DNA from: Clostridia bacterium
GTDB lineage: Bacteria; Bacillota; Clostridia; Oscillospirales; Acutalibacteraceae
Direction: 5' to 3'
Assembly (NCBI GenBank): GCA_017416345.1
Contig: JAFQCR010000015.1
Coordinates: 1-64,000, forward strand
Length of the DNA: 64,000 bases
The position numbers and the translations under genes were made by a program. The notes below the pieces were generated by a model. It saw only the letters and a program-made list of their open reading frames with translations, had not been told where the DNA came from and made no database searches. The stretch's first letter is position 1. Each line of letters opens with the position of its first letter. Shown one piece after another: positions 44,828-53,817 of this stretch.

Positions 44828-45249
44828 CCTTCAAGCCTCCCTCATATCATCAGATATATGAGACAAGCCGAAAAATAATGACAAGCCAAACGCTATACAA
44901 TATATAGGCAATAGTACTTCTCTTTGCACAAAATATGATAAAACAGTAAGTATTATGTAACCTTGAAGCACAGCAATTCGAGCAAAAGAGGTCGATTAAA
45001 GCGCCGGATCGACATTACTTCAAGTCAAAATAACGACCAAATCAAGCGCTATATTATTTATACACCATAAAAATGATTATGTCAACAACTATTTTTTGAT
45101 TTTCTTTTGCTTTATGTAAACTGTTTATGTAAACCACAATAAGTTGTGTTAAAAAGTTGTTATGTAAACCGATTTCTTTACAATTTAATTATTTATTTTT
45201 TTAGAAAAGTATGATACAATATATAAAACCAAACTAAAAGGGTGATCTA
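44828..45249. promoter_or_regulatory. Intergenic region with TTATGTAAAC repeats
   Basis: The 422-bp gap between divergent spoIIM and the SDR gene holds TTATGTCAAC at 45077-45086, TTTATGTAAACT at 45111-45122, TTTATGTAAACC at 45124-45135 and TTATGTAAACC at 45160-45170. The hexamer TACAAT at 45215-45220 may be a -10 box for the SDR gene. The rest is AT-rich without genes. Confidence 0.5.
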
Positions 45250-45984
45250 ATGAACAAAACGGTTATTGTTACCGGCGGCGCTACCGGAATAGGAAGAGCA
45301 GTATCCTCCCTACTCTGCCGAGAAGGCTACAACACGGTCGTGGCTTACAACAATTCCGAAGAAGCCGCTTTCTCGCTTGTAGATGAGCTTCAGTCGGAAG
45401 GACTGTCTGCCGTTGCCTTTAAATGCGATGTGTCTGACAGTATGCAGGTCAATGAGCTTATCGATCACGCAATTCAGGAGTTCGGCAAAATAGATGGAAT
45501 TGTAAACAATGCGGGTATTGCTCAGCAAAAGCTGCTTTCGGATATCACCGACGAAGATTGGAGCAAAATGATATCGGTCAATCTATCGGGCTGCTTTAAT
45601 TGCTGCAGAGCCGCTTCCCTACCCATGGTGCGGCAGCATTTCGGAGTTATTATCAACATTTCCTCTATGTGGGGAATCGTCGGTGCATCCTGCGAAAGCC
45701 ATTATTCAGCCTCCAAAGCAGGTATGATCGGCCTTACAAAATCACTTGCCAAGGAGCTGGGCCCCAGCAACATCAGAGTTAACTGCGTTGCACCCGGTGT
45801 GATAAAAACAGATATGCTGAGTGCTTTTTCCGAAGCCGACCTCAATATCCTTGCTTGCGATACTCCTTTGGAACGCATCGGCACACCCGAAGATGTTGCT
45901 AACACGGTTTCTTTCCTCTTATCCGAAAAAGCATCCTTCATCACGGGACAGACGATCTGTGTTGACGGCGGATTTTCACTCTGA
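45250..45984 (+). CDS. SDR reductase, probably EF-P 5-aminopentanone reductase (YmfI-like)
   Basis: The 244-residue short-chain dehydrogenase has the NAD(P) motif VTGGATGIGRA, NNAG, and the catalytic Ser-Tyr-Lys in SSMWGIVGASCESHYSASKAG (split across it). The SSMWGIVGASCE loop and APGVIKTDM are what I associate with YmfI-type enzymes that finish the 5-aminopentanol modification of elongation factor P. FabG-type beta-ketoacyl reductase is the alternative; no fatty-acid genes are nearby. Confidence 0.7.
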   Translation: MNKTVIVTGGATGIGRAVSSLLCREGYNTVVAYNNSEEAAFSLVDELQSEGLSAVAFKCDVSDSMQVNELIDHAIQEFGKIDGIVNNAGIAQQKLLSDITDEDWSKMISVNLSGCFNCCRAASLPMVRQHFGVIINISSMWGIVGASCESHYSASKAGMIGLTKSLAKELGPSNIRVNCVAPGVIKTDMLSAFSEADLNILACDTPLERIGTPEDVANTVSFLLSEKASFITGQTICVDGGFSL

Positions 45985-46665
45985 TCATCCGTGTTCTGCC
46001 GAGTAATCGAATATTTCGCCTGCGATGTTGCTTCCGGGATATTCTATAACATTGGTAAATGCGTCGGGCACCTCACCTACGATCACCGTTTCCGCCAATA
46101 CAAATTCGGTTTGAAAGTTGCCGCTTGAACGGTACCAGGGCATCACAAAATATATATCCGTGTTTATTGTCAGTATGATCTTATGCAGGGTTTGGTTTAT
46201 CCCTGCCGAAATGAATTCACTTGATATTTTTGAATAAACGGCCGAGCTTACCGTCATGTCTATGTCGATGCTCGGCCCTTTGTTATTTAAAAACTGGTTT
46301 CCCGTTAATGTTCCGACAGGAACTTTCATTTTTATGTAGCCTTGTTTGTTTATGTTTTGCTGGATCTGTGAAATCACGCCGGATTTTAGCTTTGTAAGCC
46401 TTACCGTGTCGAATTCGACCGAAGTCACAGTTCCGTCTTCCTTAGTGTTTATACGCAAAATTTCGCTGTATTTTATGTTTTGGGCTTCCAGATAACTGTG
46501 TACTGTTTGATTAATTATGCTGTTAGACATTATTTTTGCCTTGTTTTTTGCGTAATTATTTATCAAGACTCTCAATCTGCTGTCTGCTTCTACTGTGAAA
46601 GCAACAGCTGACAGCAATATTAAAACAAGGCAAACAAACCGCACAAATGATTTATTACGGCGCAA
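45985..46665 (-). CDS. yunB: Sporulation protein YunB
   Basis: The 226-residue protein has an N-terminal membrane helix (KSFVRFVCLVLILLSAVAF) and an outward domain with MKVPVGTLTGNQFLNNKGPS and YFVMPWYRSS, which match YunB, a sigma-E-controlled sporulation protein of unknown biochemical role. It is convergent with the SDR gene, the two stop codons sharing TGATCA. No terminator separates them. Confidence 0.85.
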   Translation of the reverse strand: MRRNKSFVRFVCLVLILLSAVAFTVEADSRLRVLINNYAKNKAKIMSNSIINQTVHSYLEAQNIKYSEILRINTKEDGTVTSVEFDTVRLTKLKSGVISQIQQNINKQGYIKMKVPVGTLTGNQFLNNKGPSIDIDMTVSSAVYSKISSEFISAGINQTLHKIILTINTDIYFVMPWYRSSGNFQTEFVLAETVIVGEVPDAFTNVIEYPGSNIAGEIFDYSAEHG

Positions 46666-46670
46666 AAAAA

Positions 46671-46708
46671 CACCTCCCGTATATCCTACGCAGATACCAC
46701 GGGAGGTG
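46671..46708 (-). terminator. Intrinsic terminator
   Basis: CACCTCCCGT (46671-46680) pairs with ACGGGAGGTG (46699-46708), followed on the minus strand by a T-run, after the cytidylate-kinase-like gene. Confidence 0.85.
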
Positions 46709-46720
46709 TTATTTTATAAA

Positions 46721-47329
46721 TTATTTATTTATGTAAAAGCTCTTGATGGTCTCAACGACCTTGTCAATGCCCAATGCGCTGTTGATGGCAAGATCGAAAT
46801 AGCTGAGATCTCCCCACTTGCGATGGGTATAATAGTTATAGTAAGAAGCACGGCGCTTTTCGGTCTTTTTGATGATGTCTTTGGCCTTGTTTTCGGGGAT
46901 TCCGAGACGCTGGGAAACATTTTTAACACGGTTGTCGATATCACAATGGACAAAAACCTTTAAAACATCATCACGGTCACGGAGAACATAATCCGAGCAA
47001 CGGCCGAGAATAATGCAGGGGCCTTCGTCGGCTAACTGCTTAATGACCTCACTCTGGGAAATAAAGAGCTGGTCGTTAAGCGGCAAATGAGGGTTGTTCA
47101 TACCGGTTCCGGCATAGGAATAAGCGCTGATGGAAAGCGAGTACAAAAGGCTGTTGGTGGCCTTCTCGTCATACTGCTCAAGCACCTCAGGGCTGATACC
47201 GCTCTTGGTGGCGGCATATTCAATAAGCTCCTTGTCATAAAAAGGTATATTAAGCTCTTCGGATAAGCGCTTGCAGATCGCACGGCCGCCGCATCCAAAC
47301 TGTCTGCCAATGGTAATAACTGATTTCAT
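46721..47329 (-). CDS. Cytidylate kinase-like protein
   Basis: The 202-residue P-loop protein starts KSVITIGRQFGCGGRAICKR, the signature of the Cytidylate_kin2 family, and has LGRCSDYVL and RVKNVSQRLGI segments. The family is distinct from the essential Cmk; its substrate is not established. A TGTTATAAT extended -10 lies at 47367-47375 on the minus strand, upstream of a GAGG ribosome site. It is a single-gene unit. Confidence 0.8.
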   Translation of the reverse strand: MKSVITIGRQFGCGGRAICKRLSEELNIPFYDKELIEYAATKSGISPEVLEQYDEKATNSLLYSLSISAYSYAGTGMNNPHLPLNDQLFISQSEVIKQLADEGPCIILGRCSDYVLRDRDDVLKVFVHCDIDNRVKNVSQRLGIPENKAKDIIKKTEKRRASYYNYYTHRKWGDLSYFDLAINSALGIDKVVETIKSFYINK

Positions 47330-47431
47330 AAAAGCACCTCACATGAGTATGTATATTATCTTCATTTATATTATAACATCATTTAAACCGAAAATAAAGA
47401 GAAATTTTATTGTAAGGTTTGTAAAATATCG

Positions 47432-47460
47432 TTGACACTCTTCGTGCAAAATGTTATAAT
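47432..47460 (+). promoter_or_regulatory. Consensus promoter of tRNA-Leu
   Basis: TTGACA and TATAAT are 17 bp apart, with TG one base before the -10: a full-consensus sigma-A promoter. The leader of about 130 bases up to the tRNA holds two hairpins (CGAATTTG/CAAATTCG and GGAACGACG/CGTCGTTCC). Confidence 0.9.
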
Positions 47461-47598
47461 GTTGTGGCCGTAAGCGAATTTGGGTGGACAGTCGAGGATG
47501 CCGTTCCCCACAAATTCGATATTTAAGCTTTAATCGGAACGACGAGGGCGTCGTTCCCTACTTCTTACCTCTTACTTTTTACCTATTACTTAATATTT

Positions 47599-47682
47599 GC
47601 GGGTGTGGCGGAATTGGCAGACGCGCTAGACTTAGGATCTAGTGTCACGCACGTGCAGGTTCAAGTCCTGTCACCCGCACCA
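47599..47682 (+). tRNA. tRNA-Leu(TAG)
   Basis: Acceptor GCGGGTG pairs with CACCCGC, discriminator A and encoded CCA. The anticodon stem CTAGA/TCTAG encloses CTTAGGA, anticodon TAG (reads CTA). A long variable arm marks class II leucine tRNA. Confidence 0.97.
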
Positions 47683-47684
47683 TG

Positions 47685-47720
47685 AAAAACGACAAGTTTC
47701 GACAGAAGCTTGTCGTTTTT
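47685..47720 (+). terminator. tRNA-Leu terminator
   Basis: AAAAACGACAAG (47685-47696) pairs with CTTGTCGTTTTT (47709-47720). Confidence 0.9.
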
Positions 47721-47941
47721 CAATGAAGCGTTCCCTTCGGGAACATGATGATACTACGCTAATGATGTCACTTCGTTAATGATGTGTTGCTTCGCAACAT
47801 TAAGGAACGCTTCGCATCATAAATGAGCGGAGCGAATTTACATCATATTGCGCACAGCGCAATACATCATATCGACGAAGTCGATGCATCGTTTTGTGAG
47901 AGTTCGAATTCATACGCAAAACTGCCGAAAATATCTTTTTT
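47717..47941. repeat. tRNA-linked palindrome array (copy 2)
   Basis: Read on the minus strand, this copy has the same head as copy 1 (AAAAAGATATTTTCGGCAG, then TTTTGCGTATGAATTCGAAC), an array of hairpins separated by ATGATGTA or ATCATTA spacers (ATCGAC/GTCGAT, ATTGCGC/GCGCAAT, GTTGC/GCAAC, GTTCCC/GGGAAC) and the tail TTCATTGAAAAA next to the tRNA terminator. A further hairpin lies at 47955-47993 behind the VWA gene. No gene is present between 47683 and 48010. Confidence 0.75.
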
Positions 47942-48010
47942 GTAGCCCATAGACAAAAATCGACAAGTTTCGATAGAAGCTAGTCGATTTTTTAACCCAT
48001 AGCTTATTAT

Positions 48011-48670
48011 TTAGTTTTTGTGCCTTCTGCGGTAGTCGGCTTCGATCTCATTTCGCCAATCACTCGGCAAAGAAGCTGTAGCGCGCATTTTGCATACTGC
48101 ATCGCTGACCGAGCCGTATACTATCCCGGTGCCCTCACGGTCGGCGTTGTAATTTACAGCACGATCCTCGTCGATGCCGTAGCGTGCGGCGGTCTCTACA
48201 GCATCGATATTGGCACCGATGAAAATAAACTCCCAACCGTATTTTCCCTTTTGGCGCTCGATCATTCCCTTGACACGGTCACTCGTGTACTTGTGGCTGG
48301 CGTTTTCCTGGCCGTCGGTCGTGATGACAAACAAGGTGTGCTTGGGCGCATCCTCGCCGAGATACTTATGAAGTCGGCCGATGTGACGGATCGCACCGCC
48401 AATTGCGTCTATAAGCGCCGTACAGCCGTTAACAACATAGTCACGGTCGGTCATAGGTCTGATATCTTCAAGCTTTTCACGGTCGTGGATGACCTTTGTA
48501 TCGCCGTTAAACAAAACGGTTGATACATAGCAAGGTTCGTTGAGTCGCTTTTGCTTTTCGATCATAGCGTTGAAGCCGCCGATCGTATCGGCCTCAAGTC
48601 CTGCCATTGAGCCGCTCCTATCCAAAATAAAGACCAGCTCGGTCGTGTTGTTTTTCTTTGTGTTTTTCAT
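48011..48670 (-). CDS. VWA domain protein
   Basis: The 219-residue protein is a single von Willebrand A domain: TELVFILDRSGSMAGLEADT carries the DxSxS metal site, with TTDGQENASHKY later. No signal peptide, so it is cytoplasmic; similar stand-alone VWA proteins occur in Firmicutes with tellurite or stress genes, but none are nearby. The start at 48670 has AGAGG upstream. Function unknown. Confidence 0.85.
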   Translation of the reverse strand: MKNTKKNNTTELVFILDRSGSMAGLEADTIGGFNAMIEKQKRLNEPCYVSTVLFNGDTKVIHDREKLEDIRPMTDRDYVVNGCTALIDAIGGAIRHIGRLHKYLGEDAPKHTLFVITTDGQENASHKYTSDRVKGMIERQKGKYGWEFIFIGANIDAVETAARYGIDEDRAVNYNADREGTGIVYGSVSDAVCKMRATASLPSDWRNEIEADYRRRHKN

Positions 48671-48754
48671 AAATAAAAACCTCTCTTTCATTTGATGTGC
48701 TCATTATACACACAAAAAAGAGAGGTTTGGTCGCTTTGAAAGCGACAAATAAAT

Positions 48755-49105
48755 TTATTTTAAAATTTCCCATTCAGCTTCTTTGAAGCCGACAAGAACG
48801 ATGTCTTTACCTATTATCAACGGGCGTTTTACAAGCATTCCGTCGGTTGAAAGAAGCTGAAGTATTTCATCCTCGGCCATATTGGGAAGCTTGTTTTTAA
48901 GGTCGAGGGATTTATACAACAAACCGCTTGTATTGAAGAATTTTTTGAGAGGCAGGCCGCTCTTTTTATACCAATCGGTCAGTTCCTCAAGTGTTGGATT
49001 GTCGAGCTTGATATCTCTCAACTCATACTCAATATTGTTGTCGTCAAGCCATTTTTTGGCCTTTTGGCAGGTGGTGCATTTGGGGTAACATATAAATTTT
49101 AACAT
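48755..49105 (-). CDS. ArsC/Spx family protein
   Basis: The 116-residue thioredoxin-fold protein starts LKFICYPKCTTCQKAKKWLD with a C10-x-x-C13 pair and has NTSGLLYKSL and DGMLVKRPLIIG, the typical ArsC/YffB/Spx C-terminal motif. The motif MLVKRP includes the active-site Arg of ArsC. It is an arsenate-reductase-like or Spx-like redox protein; it lacks ars neighbours. It starts 3 bp after the macro-domain gene. Confidence 0.88.
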   Translation of the reverse strand: MLKFICYPKCTTCQKAKKWLDDNNIEYELRDIKLDNPTLEELTDWYKKSGLPLKKFFNTSGLLYKSLDLKNKLPNMAEDEILQLLSTDGMLVKRPLIIGKDIVLVGFKEAEWEILK

Positions 49106-49108
49106 AAC

Positions 49109-50128
49109 TCACACTCCAAGTAAGCTTTGGTCGAAGGCGAAAAGTGCTTCATTTATTTCAAAGATATTGTAGTTGCCGTGGCTGATGAAATATTCTATGA
49201 TAACATCAAATTTATTGCTGTGGGACAAAGCAAAGCCAGCCTTTTTCAGCATATCTTCGGTTTCGTGTAGCGATAACTCAAGCGAGATCGCAAAAGCGAT
49301 AGCAGTTGGCTTGCTGGGCTTATAATGAACATCCCCGCGTATTTTCGAAAAAAGTTTACGGTCGATATTGGCCTTTTTGTAGCACTCGGCATCGGTCATT
49401 CCCTTTTCATCTATCTTACGCAGCAGCATTTGCGAAAAGCTCTCGTCAAGCTGTTCAACAACGCTTTCAAGGTTCAAATCGGAGCACGGAAACCCTATCT
49501 CGCCGCAGGAAAGCTCCGAAAAAGCAGGTTCGGGACAGGACATCGGTTTTGATTCAAGCCTTTGTCTTCTTAAACGCTCCTCAATAGCATCGGTATGCAG
49601 ATCAACATAGTTATCGTCGATATACTCAGCAATATCCGAAAACAGTTTTTCGCTAATTTTAAACGCAGCCTTATCGAAGATCACGATATACACCGTCATC
49701 TCGTTATTTAGCAGAAAATCGCTTATAACATCGATCGCAACCTTCAAAGCTTTATCCTTAGGGTATCCGTAAATACCCGATGAGATCAGCGGAAAAGCCA
49801 CCGATCCACAATTGCGCTCCGCCGCAAGCTTAAGAGATTCTCTGTAGCAGGATTCGAGCAAAAGCTTTTCATTCGAAAAACCGCCGTGCCACTGTGGGCC
49901 GACTGTGTGTATTATATATTTCGCAGGCAGATCATAGCCCTTTGTTATTTTGGCATTTCCGACCGAGCATCCGCCAAGCGTTCTGCACTCCTCCAAAAGC
50001 TTTGGGCCTGCGGCCTTATGAATGCAGCCGTCAACACCTCCACCGCCGAGCAATGAGGAATTTGCGGCATTAACGATTGCATCGACCTGCATTTTTGTAA
50101 TATCATTTCTGACGATCATTAAAGGCAT
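49109..50128 (-). CDS. Macro-domain protein with C-terminal helix-turn-helix-like domain
   Basis: Residues 1-175 are a macro domain (ADP-ribose binding or deacylation): [50 protein letters not shown]. Residues about 215-339 are a helical domain ([20 protein letters not shown], then [20 protein letters not shown]) that looks like an XRE-type helix-turn-helix. The combination suggests an ADP-ribose or O-acetyl-ADP-ribose sensor or hydrolase tied to regulation. Similar fusions are known in Firmicutes without a firm role. It lies between greA and the ArsC-like gene. Confidence 0.8.
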   Translation of the reverse strand: MPLMIVRNDITKMQVDAIVNAANSSLLGGGGVDGCIHKAAGPKLLEECRTLGGCSVGNAKITKGYDLPAKYIIHTVGPQWHGGFSNEKLLLESCYRESLKLAAERNCGSVAFPLISSGIYGYPKDKALKVAIDVISDFLLNNEMTVYIVIFDKAAFKISEKLFSDIAEYIDDNYVDLHTDAIEERLRRQRLESKPMSCPEPAFSELSCGEIGFPCSDLNLESVVEQLDESFSQMLLRKIDEKGMTDAECYKKANIDRKLFSKIRGDVHYKPSKPTAIAFAISLELSLHETEDMLKKAGFALSHSNKFDVIIEYFISHGNYNIFEINEALFAFDQSLLGV

Positions 50129-50139
50129 ATTGACTCCTT

Positions 50140-50637
50140 TTAGTAAGACAATAACGGTGCTGAGCCGTCATCTTCGCATTTTTGAATACTTATAATCTTT
50201 ACGCTGTAGTTACCGTCCTCGGAGTTGACATTGACCGTCTCCCCTGCCTTTTTACCCAGCAGAGCCATTCCCATCGGGGATTCCTTGCTGATCCTACCTT
50301 CAAGCGGATTACAACGAACTGTGGTGACGACCTGAATCTTTTCGGTGTCGCCGTCTCCGAAATCAAGCTCTATAATATCAAAAAGGCCGACTTCATCCTC
50401 TGCGGCGGTATCTTCGATTATATGAGCGGTTTTTATCATCTTTTCAAGATACCTCATACGGCTTTTGTTGCGGTTCAAGGCCTGCTTTGCGGCCTTATAC
50501 TCAAAATTTTCGCTCAGATCCCCGTGCGAGCGTGCAAGCTGGACCTCTGCGATCTGCTCCGGCATAAGAGTAAGCTTGCGGTAATCAAGCTCCTCCTGCA
50601 TTTTTTTAATATCAAGTTTAGTTAATTCGTTATTCAT
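50140..50637 (-). CDS. greA: Transcription elongation factor GreA
   Basis: GreA rescues backtracked RNA polymerase by stimulating transcript cleavage. The N-terminal coiled coil ([18 protein letters not shown], then [17 protein letters not shown]) carries the acidic tip, and the C-terminal FKBP-like domain has [19 protein letters not shown]. The length (165) is normal. Confidence 0.95.
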   Translation of the reverse strand: MNNELTKLDIKKMQEELDYRKLTLMPEQIAEVQLARSHGDLSENFEYKAAKQALNRNKSRMRYLEKMIKTAHIIEDTAAEDEVGLFDIIELDFGDGDTEKIQVVTTVRCNPLEGRISKESPMGMALLGKKAGETVNVNSEDGNYSVKIISIQKCEDDGSAPLLSY

Positions 50638-50667
50638 AACATTTTCCTTAAAAAAGTATTTTTATAT

Positions 50668-50696
50668 ATTATAACAAATCGTTTTCAACAAATCAA
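50668..50696 (-). promoter_or_regulatory. greA promoter
   Basis: On the minus strand TTGATT and TATAAT are 17 bp apart, with TG one base before the -10. Confidence 0.7.
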
Positions 50697-50708
50697 GTAT
50701 ACCGATTA

Positions 50709-50737
50709 TTGACAAATGAATTTCAAAGGGATATAAT
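50709..50737 (+). promoter_or_regulatory. Consensus promoter of the YbjN-like gene
   Basis: TTGACA and TATAAT are exactly 17 bp apart, a full-consensus sigma-A promoter, 31 bases before the start codon. Confidence 0.9.
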
Positions 50738-50767
50738 AAAAATATAAATTAAATTGGAGGTAAACTT

Positions 50768-51175
50768 ATGTCACAGTTTAAGGAACTTTTTATGAAGCAT
50801 ATGGATGAGGTCGGTGTTAAGTATACCGATTTTAACGAAAATGTTGTTAAGGTCGTCTATAACGGCAAAAACCTTCGTGCAATCCCCGTTTTTGTTATTT
50901 TTGATAAGAACGGCAACGGCGCAATTGAGCTTAAGTGCTTTGAGGTCGCCAACTTTAAGGACAAGGAAGCCAAGGCTCTCGTTGCCTGCAACGAGCTTAA
51001 CAGCAAGTACCGTTGGGTAAAATTCTATCTCAATAACGAAGCCGAGATCGTTGTTGACGGAGATGCAATTCTCGATGTTGCATCTGCCGGAGAGGAATGC
51101 CTTGTAATGGTTAAGAAGGTCGTTGACATCACCGATGATGCCTACCCTGTTTTTGCAAAGGCACTTTGGGCTTGA
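50768..51175 (+). CDS. YbjN-domain-like protein
   Basis: The 135-residue protein (KYTDFNENVVKVVYNGKNLR, then ALVACNELNSKYRWVKFYLN and a VDITDDAYPVFAKALW end) fits the YbjN/type III secretion chaperone-like fold family. No catalytic residues are visible. GGAGG before the ATG and a perfect promoter suggest strong expression. Function unknown. Confidence 0.7.
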   Translation: MSQFKELFMKHMDEVGVKYTDFNENVVKVVYNGKNLRAIPVFVIFDKNGNGAIELKCFEVANFKDKEAKALVACNELNSKYRWVKFYLNNEAEIVVDGDAILDVASAGEECLVMVKKVVDITDDAYPVFAKALWA

Positions 51176-51196
51176 TAAAATCTTAATATAATACAA

Positions 51197-51233
51197 AAAA
51201 CGTCCGAGGATGGTAAACATCTTCGGACGTTTT
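51197..51233 (+). terminator. Intrinsic terminator
   Basis: ACGTCCGA(G)GATG pairs with CATC(T)TCGGACGT, flanked by an A-run and a T-run, between convergent genes. Confidence 0.85.
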
Positions 51234-51245
51234 ACTTTGTTCAGA

Positions 51246-51404
51246 TCATTCCTCGGAGAACATATCCTTGCCTACTCCGCAAAGAGGGCACTCGAAATCC
51301 TCGGGGAGATCCTCAAACTTGGTTCCGGGAGCAATGCCGCCCTCGGGATATCCGACTGCCTCGTCATAGACCCAGCCGCAAGCGTCACAAACATACTTTT
51401 TCAT
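51246..51404 (-). CDS. Rubredoxin
   Basis: The 52-residue electron carrier has both cysteine pairs, VCDACGW and CPLCGVGKD, that hold one iron. The start at 51404 has GGAGGAA six bases upstream. It is the last gene of the oxygen-defence run and probably feeds electrons to the flavodiiron protein, which also carries its own rubredoxin domain. Confidence 0.97.
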   Translation of the reverse strand: MKKYVCDACGWVYDEAVGYPEGGIAPGTKFEDLPEDFECPLCGVGKDMFSEE

Positions 51405-51439
51405 AAATGATTCCTCCAAATTTTCTGAATAACTTTATA

Positions 51440-51949
51440 TTACAGTACCAACGAAGGTGCGCTGTAAACACGTGCTCCAAGCTCCTGATTGAGCAGATAA
51501 AGGCTTCTGGGGTCGGCGCCGAACAGCTCCATCTTGGAGATGAGGTCGTTGGCGTTGGTCTCCTCCTCACCCTGCTCCTTGACAAACCAATCGAGGAACT
51601 GCATGGTGCGGAAGTCCTTGACATCGTAAGCCGCAGCATAGATGTCATTGATCAGCGAGGTTACATACTCCTCATGCTCAAGACCTGCCTTCAAAACGTC
51701 CATACTCTCGTTGAAGACCTTGTCGGGCTTGGCAATAGCATCAAGCGTTACGACCTGATTCTCGTTCTGCAGGTAGGTGTAGAAAAGCATTGCGTGGTCT
51801 CTTTCCTCCTGAGCCTGGATCATATACCAATTGGCAAAGCCGTCAAGACCCTTTGCCTTAAAATAGTTTGAGAAATCCAGGTACAAATATGCAGAATAAA
51901 ATTCTTTATTTATCTGCTGATTAAGTAATTCGTGAACCTTTTTATCCAT
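51440..51949 (-). CDS. Ferritin
   Basis: The 169-residue non-haem ferritin has the four-helix bundle and ferroxidase residues: NKEFYSAYLYLDFSNYF, QAQEERDHAMLFYTYL, and FLDWFVKEQGEEETNA. It stores iron and removes Fe(II) that would drive Fenton chemistry. AGGAGAA lies before the ATG. It lies between the flavodiiron and rubredoxin genes. Confidence 0.95.
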   Translation of the reverse strand: MDKKVHELLNQQINKEFYSAYLYLDFSNYFKAKGLDGFANWYMIQAQEERDHAMLFYTYLQNENQVVTLDAIAKPDKVFNESMDVLKAGLEHEEYVTSLINDIYAAAYDVKDFRTMQFLDWFVKEQGEEETNANDLISKMELFGADPRSLYLLNQELGARVYSAPSLVL

Positions 51950-51965
51950 AATAATTCTCCTTTAA

Positions 51966-53756
51966 TTATTTTATTTCTTCAAAATCACTTGCACCGTGCT
52001 TGCAGAGAGGGCAAATAAAATCTTCGGGTAAGGTCTCGCCCTCGTAAACGTAGCCGCAGATCTTGCAGACATAGCCTTTCTTGCCCTCGGTCTGAGGCTT
52101 GGGCTTTACGTTCTCGAAGTAGTAGCTGTAGGTCATGGTCTCACGGTCGGAGATGACCCTTGCCTCGTCAACAGAACAGATGAACATTCCGTGGGTATCA
52201 AGGTCAACATACTGCTCGACCTTTAAAGACATAAACGCGTTGGTGTATCTCGGAAGAACAATCAGACCGTTGTCCGAACGGAGCGGCTCACAATCGGCAA
52301 ACTTGTCAACGTTACGTCCGCTCTTGAAGCCGAACTGCTCAAATACCTTGAACGGTGCATCGACCGTCAAGCAGTTGATGTTCATCTTGCCGGTCTGCTT
52401 GATAACGTGGTGCGAATAGTTGTCCTTATTGATGGTAACGGCGATGCGGTTGGGGGTGTTGGTGACCTGGGTGACGGTATTGACAATAAGTCCGTTGTCC
52501 TTTTTACCGTCGTTGGATGTCACAACGTACAGTCCGTAGCCGATCTTGAAAAGTGCCGTCATATCGTTCTTATTGGCGGTGTTTTCCGACAAGGCGAGGT
52601 AATCACGGCAAAGCTCATCGGCCAAGGCGTTAAGCTTTTCGGTGCTTTCCTCATTCAGAGCCGACAAAATGGTGACGGTATTCTCGGCAAACTGCAGGTT
52701 CTTGGACTTTTCAAACATGCCCTTCATAACCTTGGCGGCTAAAGGCGCCCAGCTTCCGTTTTCGATGAAAGCAACGGTGCGGTTCTGGAAATTGCGCTCG
52801 GTCAAGTGGGTAATAAACTCATGCATGAAGGGGAAAATTTCGGCGTTGTATGTTGTGGTAGCAAGGACAAGCTTGGAGTATCTGAAGGCATCCTCAACCG
52901 CCTCTGCCATATCGCAACGTGCAAGATCATTAACAACGACCTTGGGGCAACCGTTGGCGATCAGCTTTTCCTTAAGCTGCATAACCGCCTTTTTGGTGTT
53001 GCCGTAGACCGAGGTGTAGGCTATAACAATGCCCTCTTCCTCAACGCTGTAGCTCGACCAGGTGTTGTAAAGGTTGAGGTAATAGCCTAAATTTTCCTTT
53101 AACACGGGGCCGTGCAACGGGCAGATGGTCTTGATATCAAGCCCTGCGGCCTTTTTCAAGAGGCTCTGCACCTGTGCGCCGTATTTTCCGACGATGCCGA
53201 TGTAGTAGCGTCTTGCTTCGCAGGCCCAATCCTCCTCAACATCCAATGCGCCGAACTTGCCGAAGCCGTCGGCAGAGAAAAGAACCTTATCGTAGGAATC
53301 ATAAGTTACGATGACCTCGGGCCAATGAACCATCGGTGCGGTTACAAAGGTCAGAACGTGCTTACCCAAGGGAAGCTCGTCGCCCTCACCTACCACTATT
53401 CTGCGGTCGCCAAAATCGGTACCGAAGAAGTTTTTCATCATATTGAAGGCCTTTTGCGACGAAACTATCTGTGCCTCGGGGTAGGTCTTCATAAAGTTCA
53501 TTATGTTGGCCGAATGGTCAGGCTCCATATGCTGAACCACAAGGTAATCGGGCTTGCGGTCGCCTAAAGTATTCTGGATATTATCCAACCACTCGTGGGT
53601 GAAGTTGGCATCAACGGTATCCATAATGGCGATCTTATAATCCATAATAGCATAGGAGTTATACGCCATACCGTTGGGAACGACGTACTGACCCTCAAAA
53701 AGGTCGATCTTATGGTCGTTGACACCGATATATTTGATATCTTCCGAAATAAACAT
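51966..53756 (-). CDS. Flavodiiron protein with flavin reductase and rubredoxin domains
   Basis: The 596-residue multidomain enzyme reduces O2 to water or NO to N2O. Domain order: metallo-beta-lactamase diiron core (H76-M-E-P-D-H81 and later HWPE, HGP), flavodoxin (IAYTSVYGNTKKAVMQL, about 255-395), flavin reductase (about 405-545), and a C-terminal rubredoxin (YVCKICGYVYEG, FICPLCKHG). The four-domain form lets one chain pass electrons from NAD(P)H to the diiron site. The start at 53756 has AGAGGTG upstream. Confidence 0.95.
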   Translation of the reverse strand: MFISEDIKYIGVNDHKIDLFEGQYVVPNGMAYNSYAIMDYKIAIMDTVDANFTHEWLDNIQNTLGDRKPDYLVVQHMEPDHSANIMNFMKTYPEAQIVSSQKAFNMMKNFFGTDFGDRRIVVGEGDELPLGKHVLTFVTAPMVHWPEVIVTYDSYDKVLFSADGFGKFGALDVEEDWACEARRYYIGIVGKYGAQVQSLLKKAAGLDIKTICPLHGPVLKENLGYYLNLYNTWSSYSVEEEGIVIAYTSVYGNTKKAVMQLKEKLIANGCPKVVVNDLARCDMAEAVEDAFRYSKLVLATTTYNAEIFPFMHEFITHLTERNFQNRTVAFIENGSWAPLAAKVMKGMFEKSKNLQFAENTVTILSALNEESTEKLNALADELCRDYLALSENTANKNDMTALFKIGYGLYVVTSNDGKKDNGLIVNTVTQVTNTPNRIAVTINKDNYSHHVIKQTGKMNINCLTVDAPFKVFEQFGFKSGRNVDKFADCEPLRSDNGLIVLPRYTNAFMSLKVEQYVDLDTHGMFICSVDEARVISDRETMTYSYYFENVKPKPQTEGKKGYVCKICGYVYEGETLPEDFICPLCKHGASDFEEIK

Positions 53757-53817
53757 TTTTGCACCTCTGAAAATCAATTTTTTATATTATACACCTATTC
53801 TTTTAGTATTTCAATAA

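Noticed and set aside
45111-45170. The chromosomal dif site
   Set aside because: Only the XerD-like half is repeated; no matching XerC arm six bases upstream is present.
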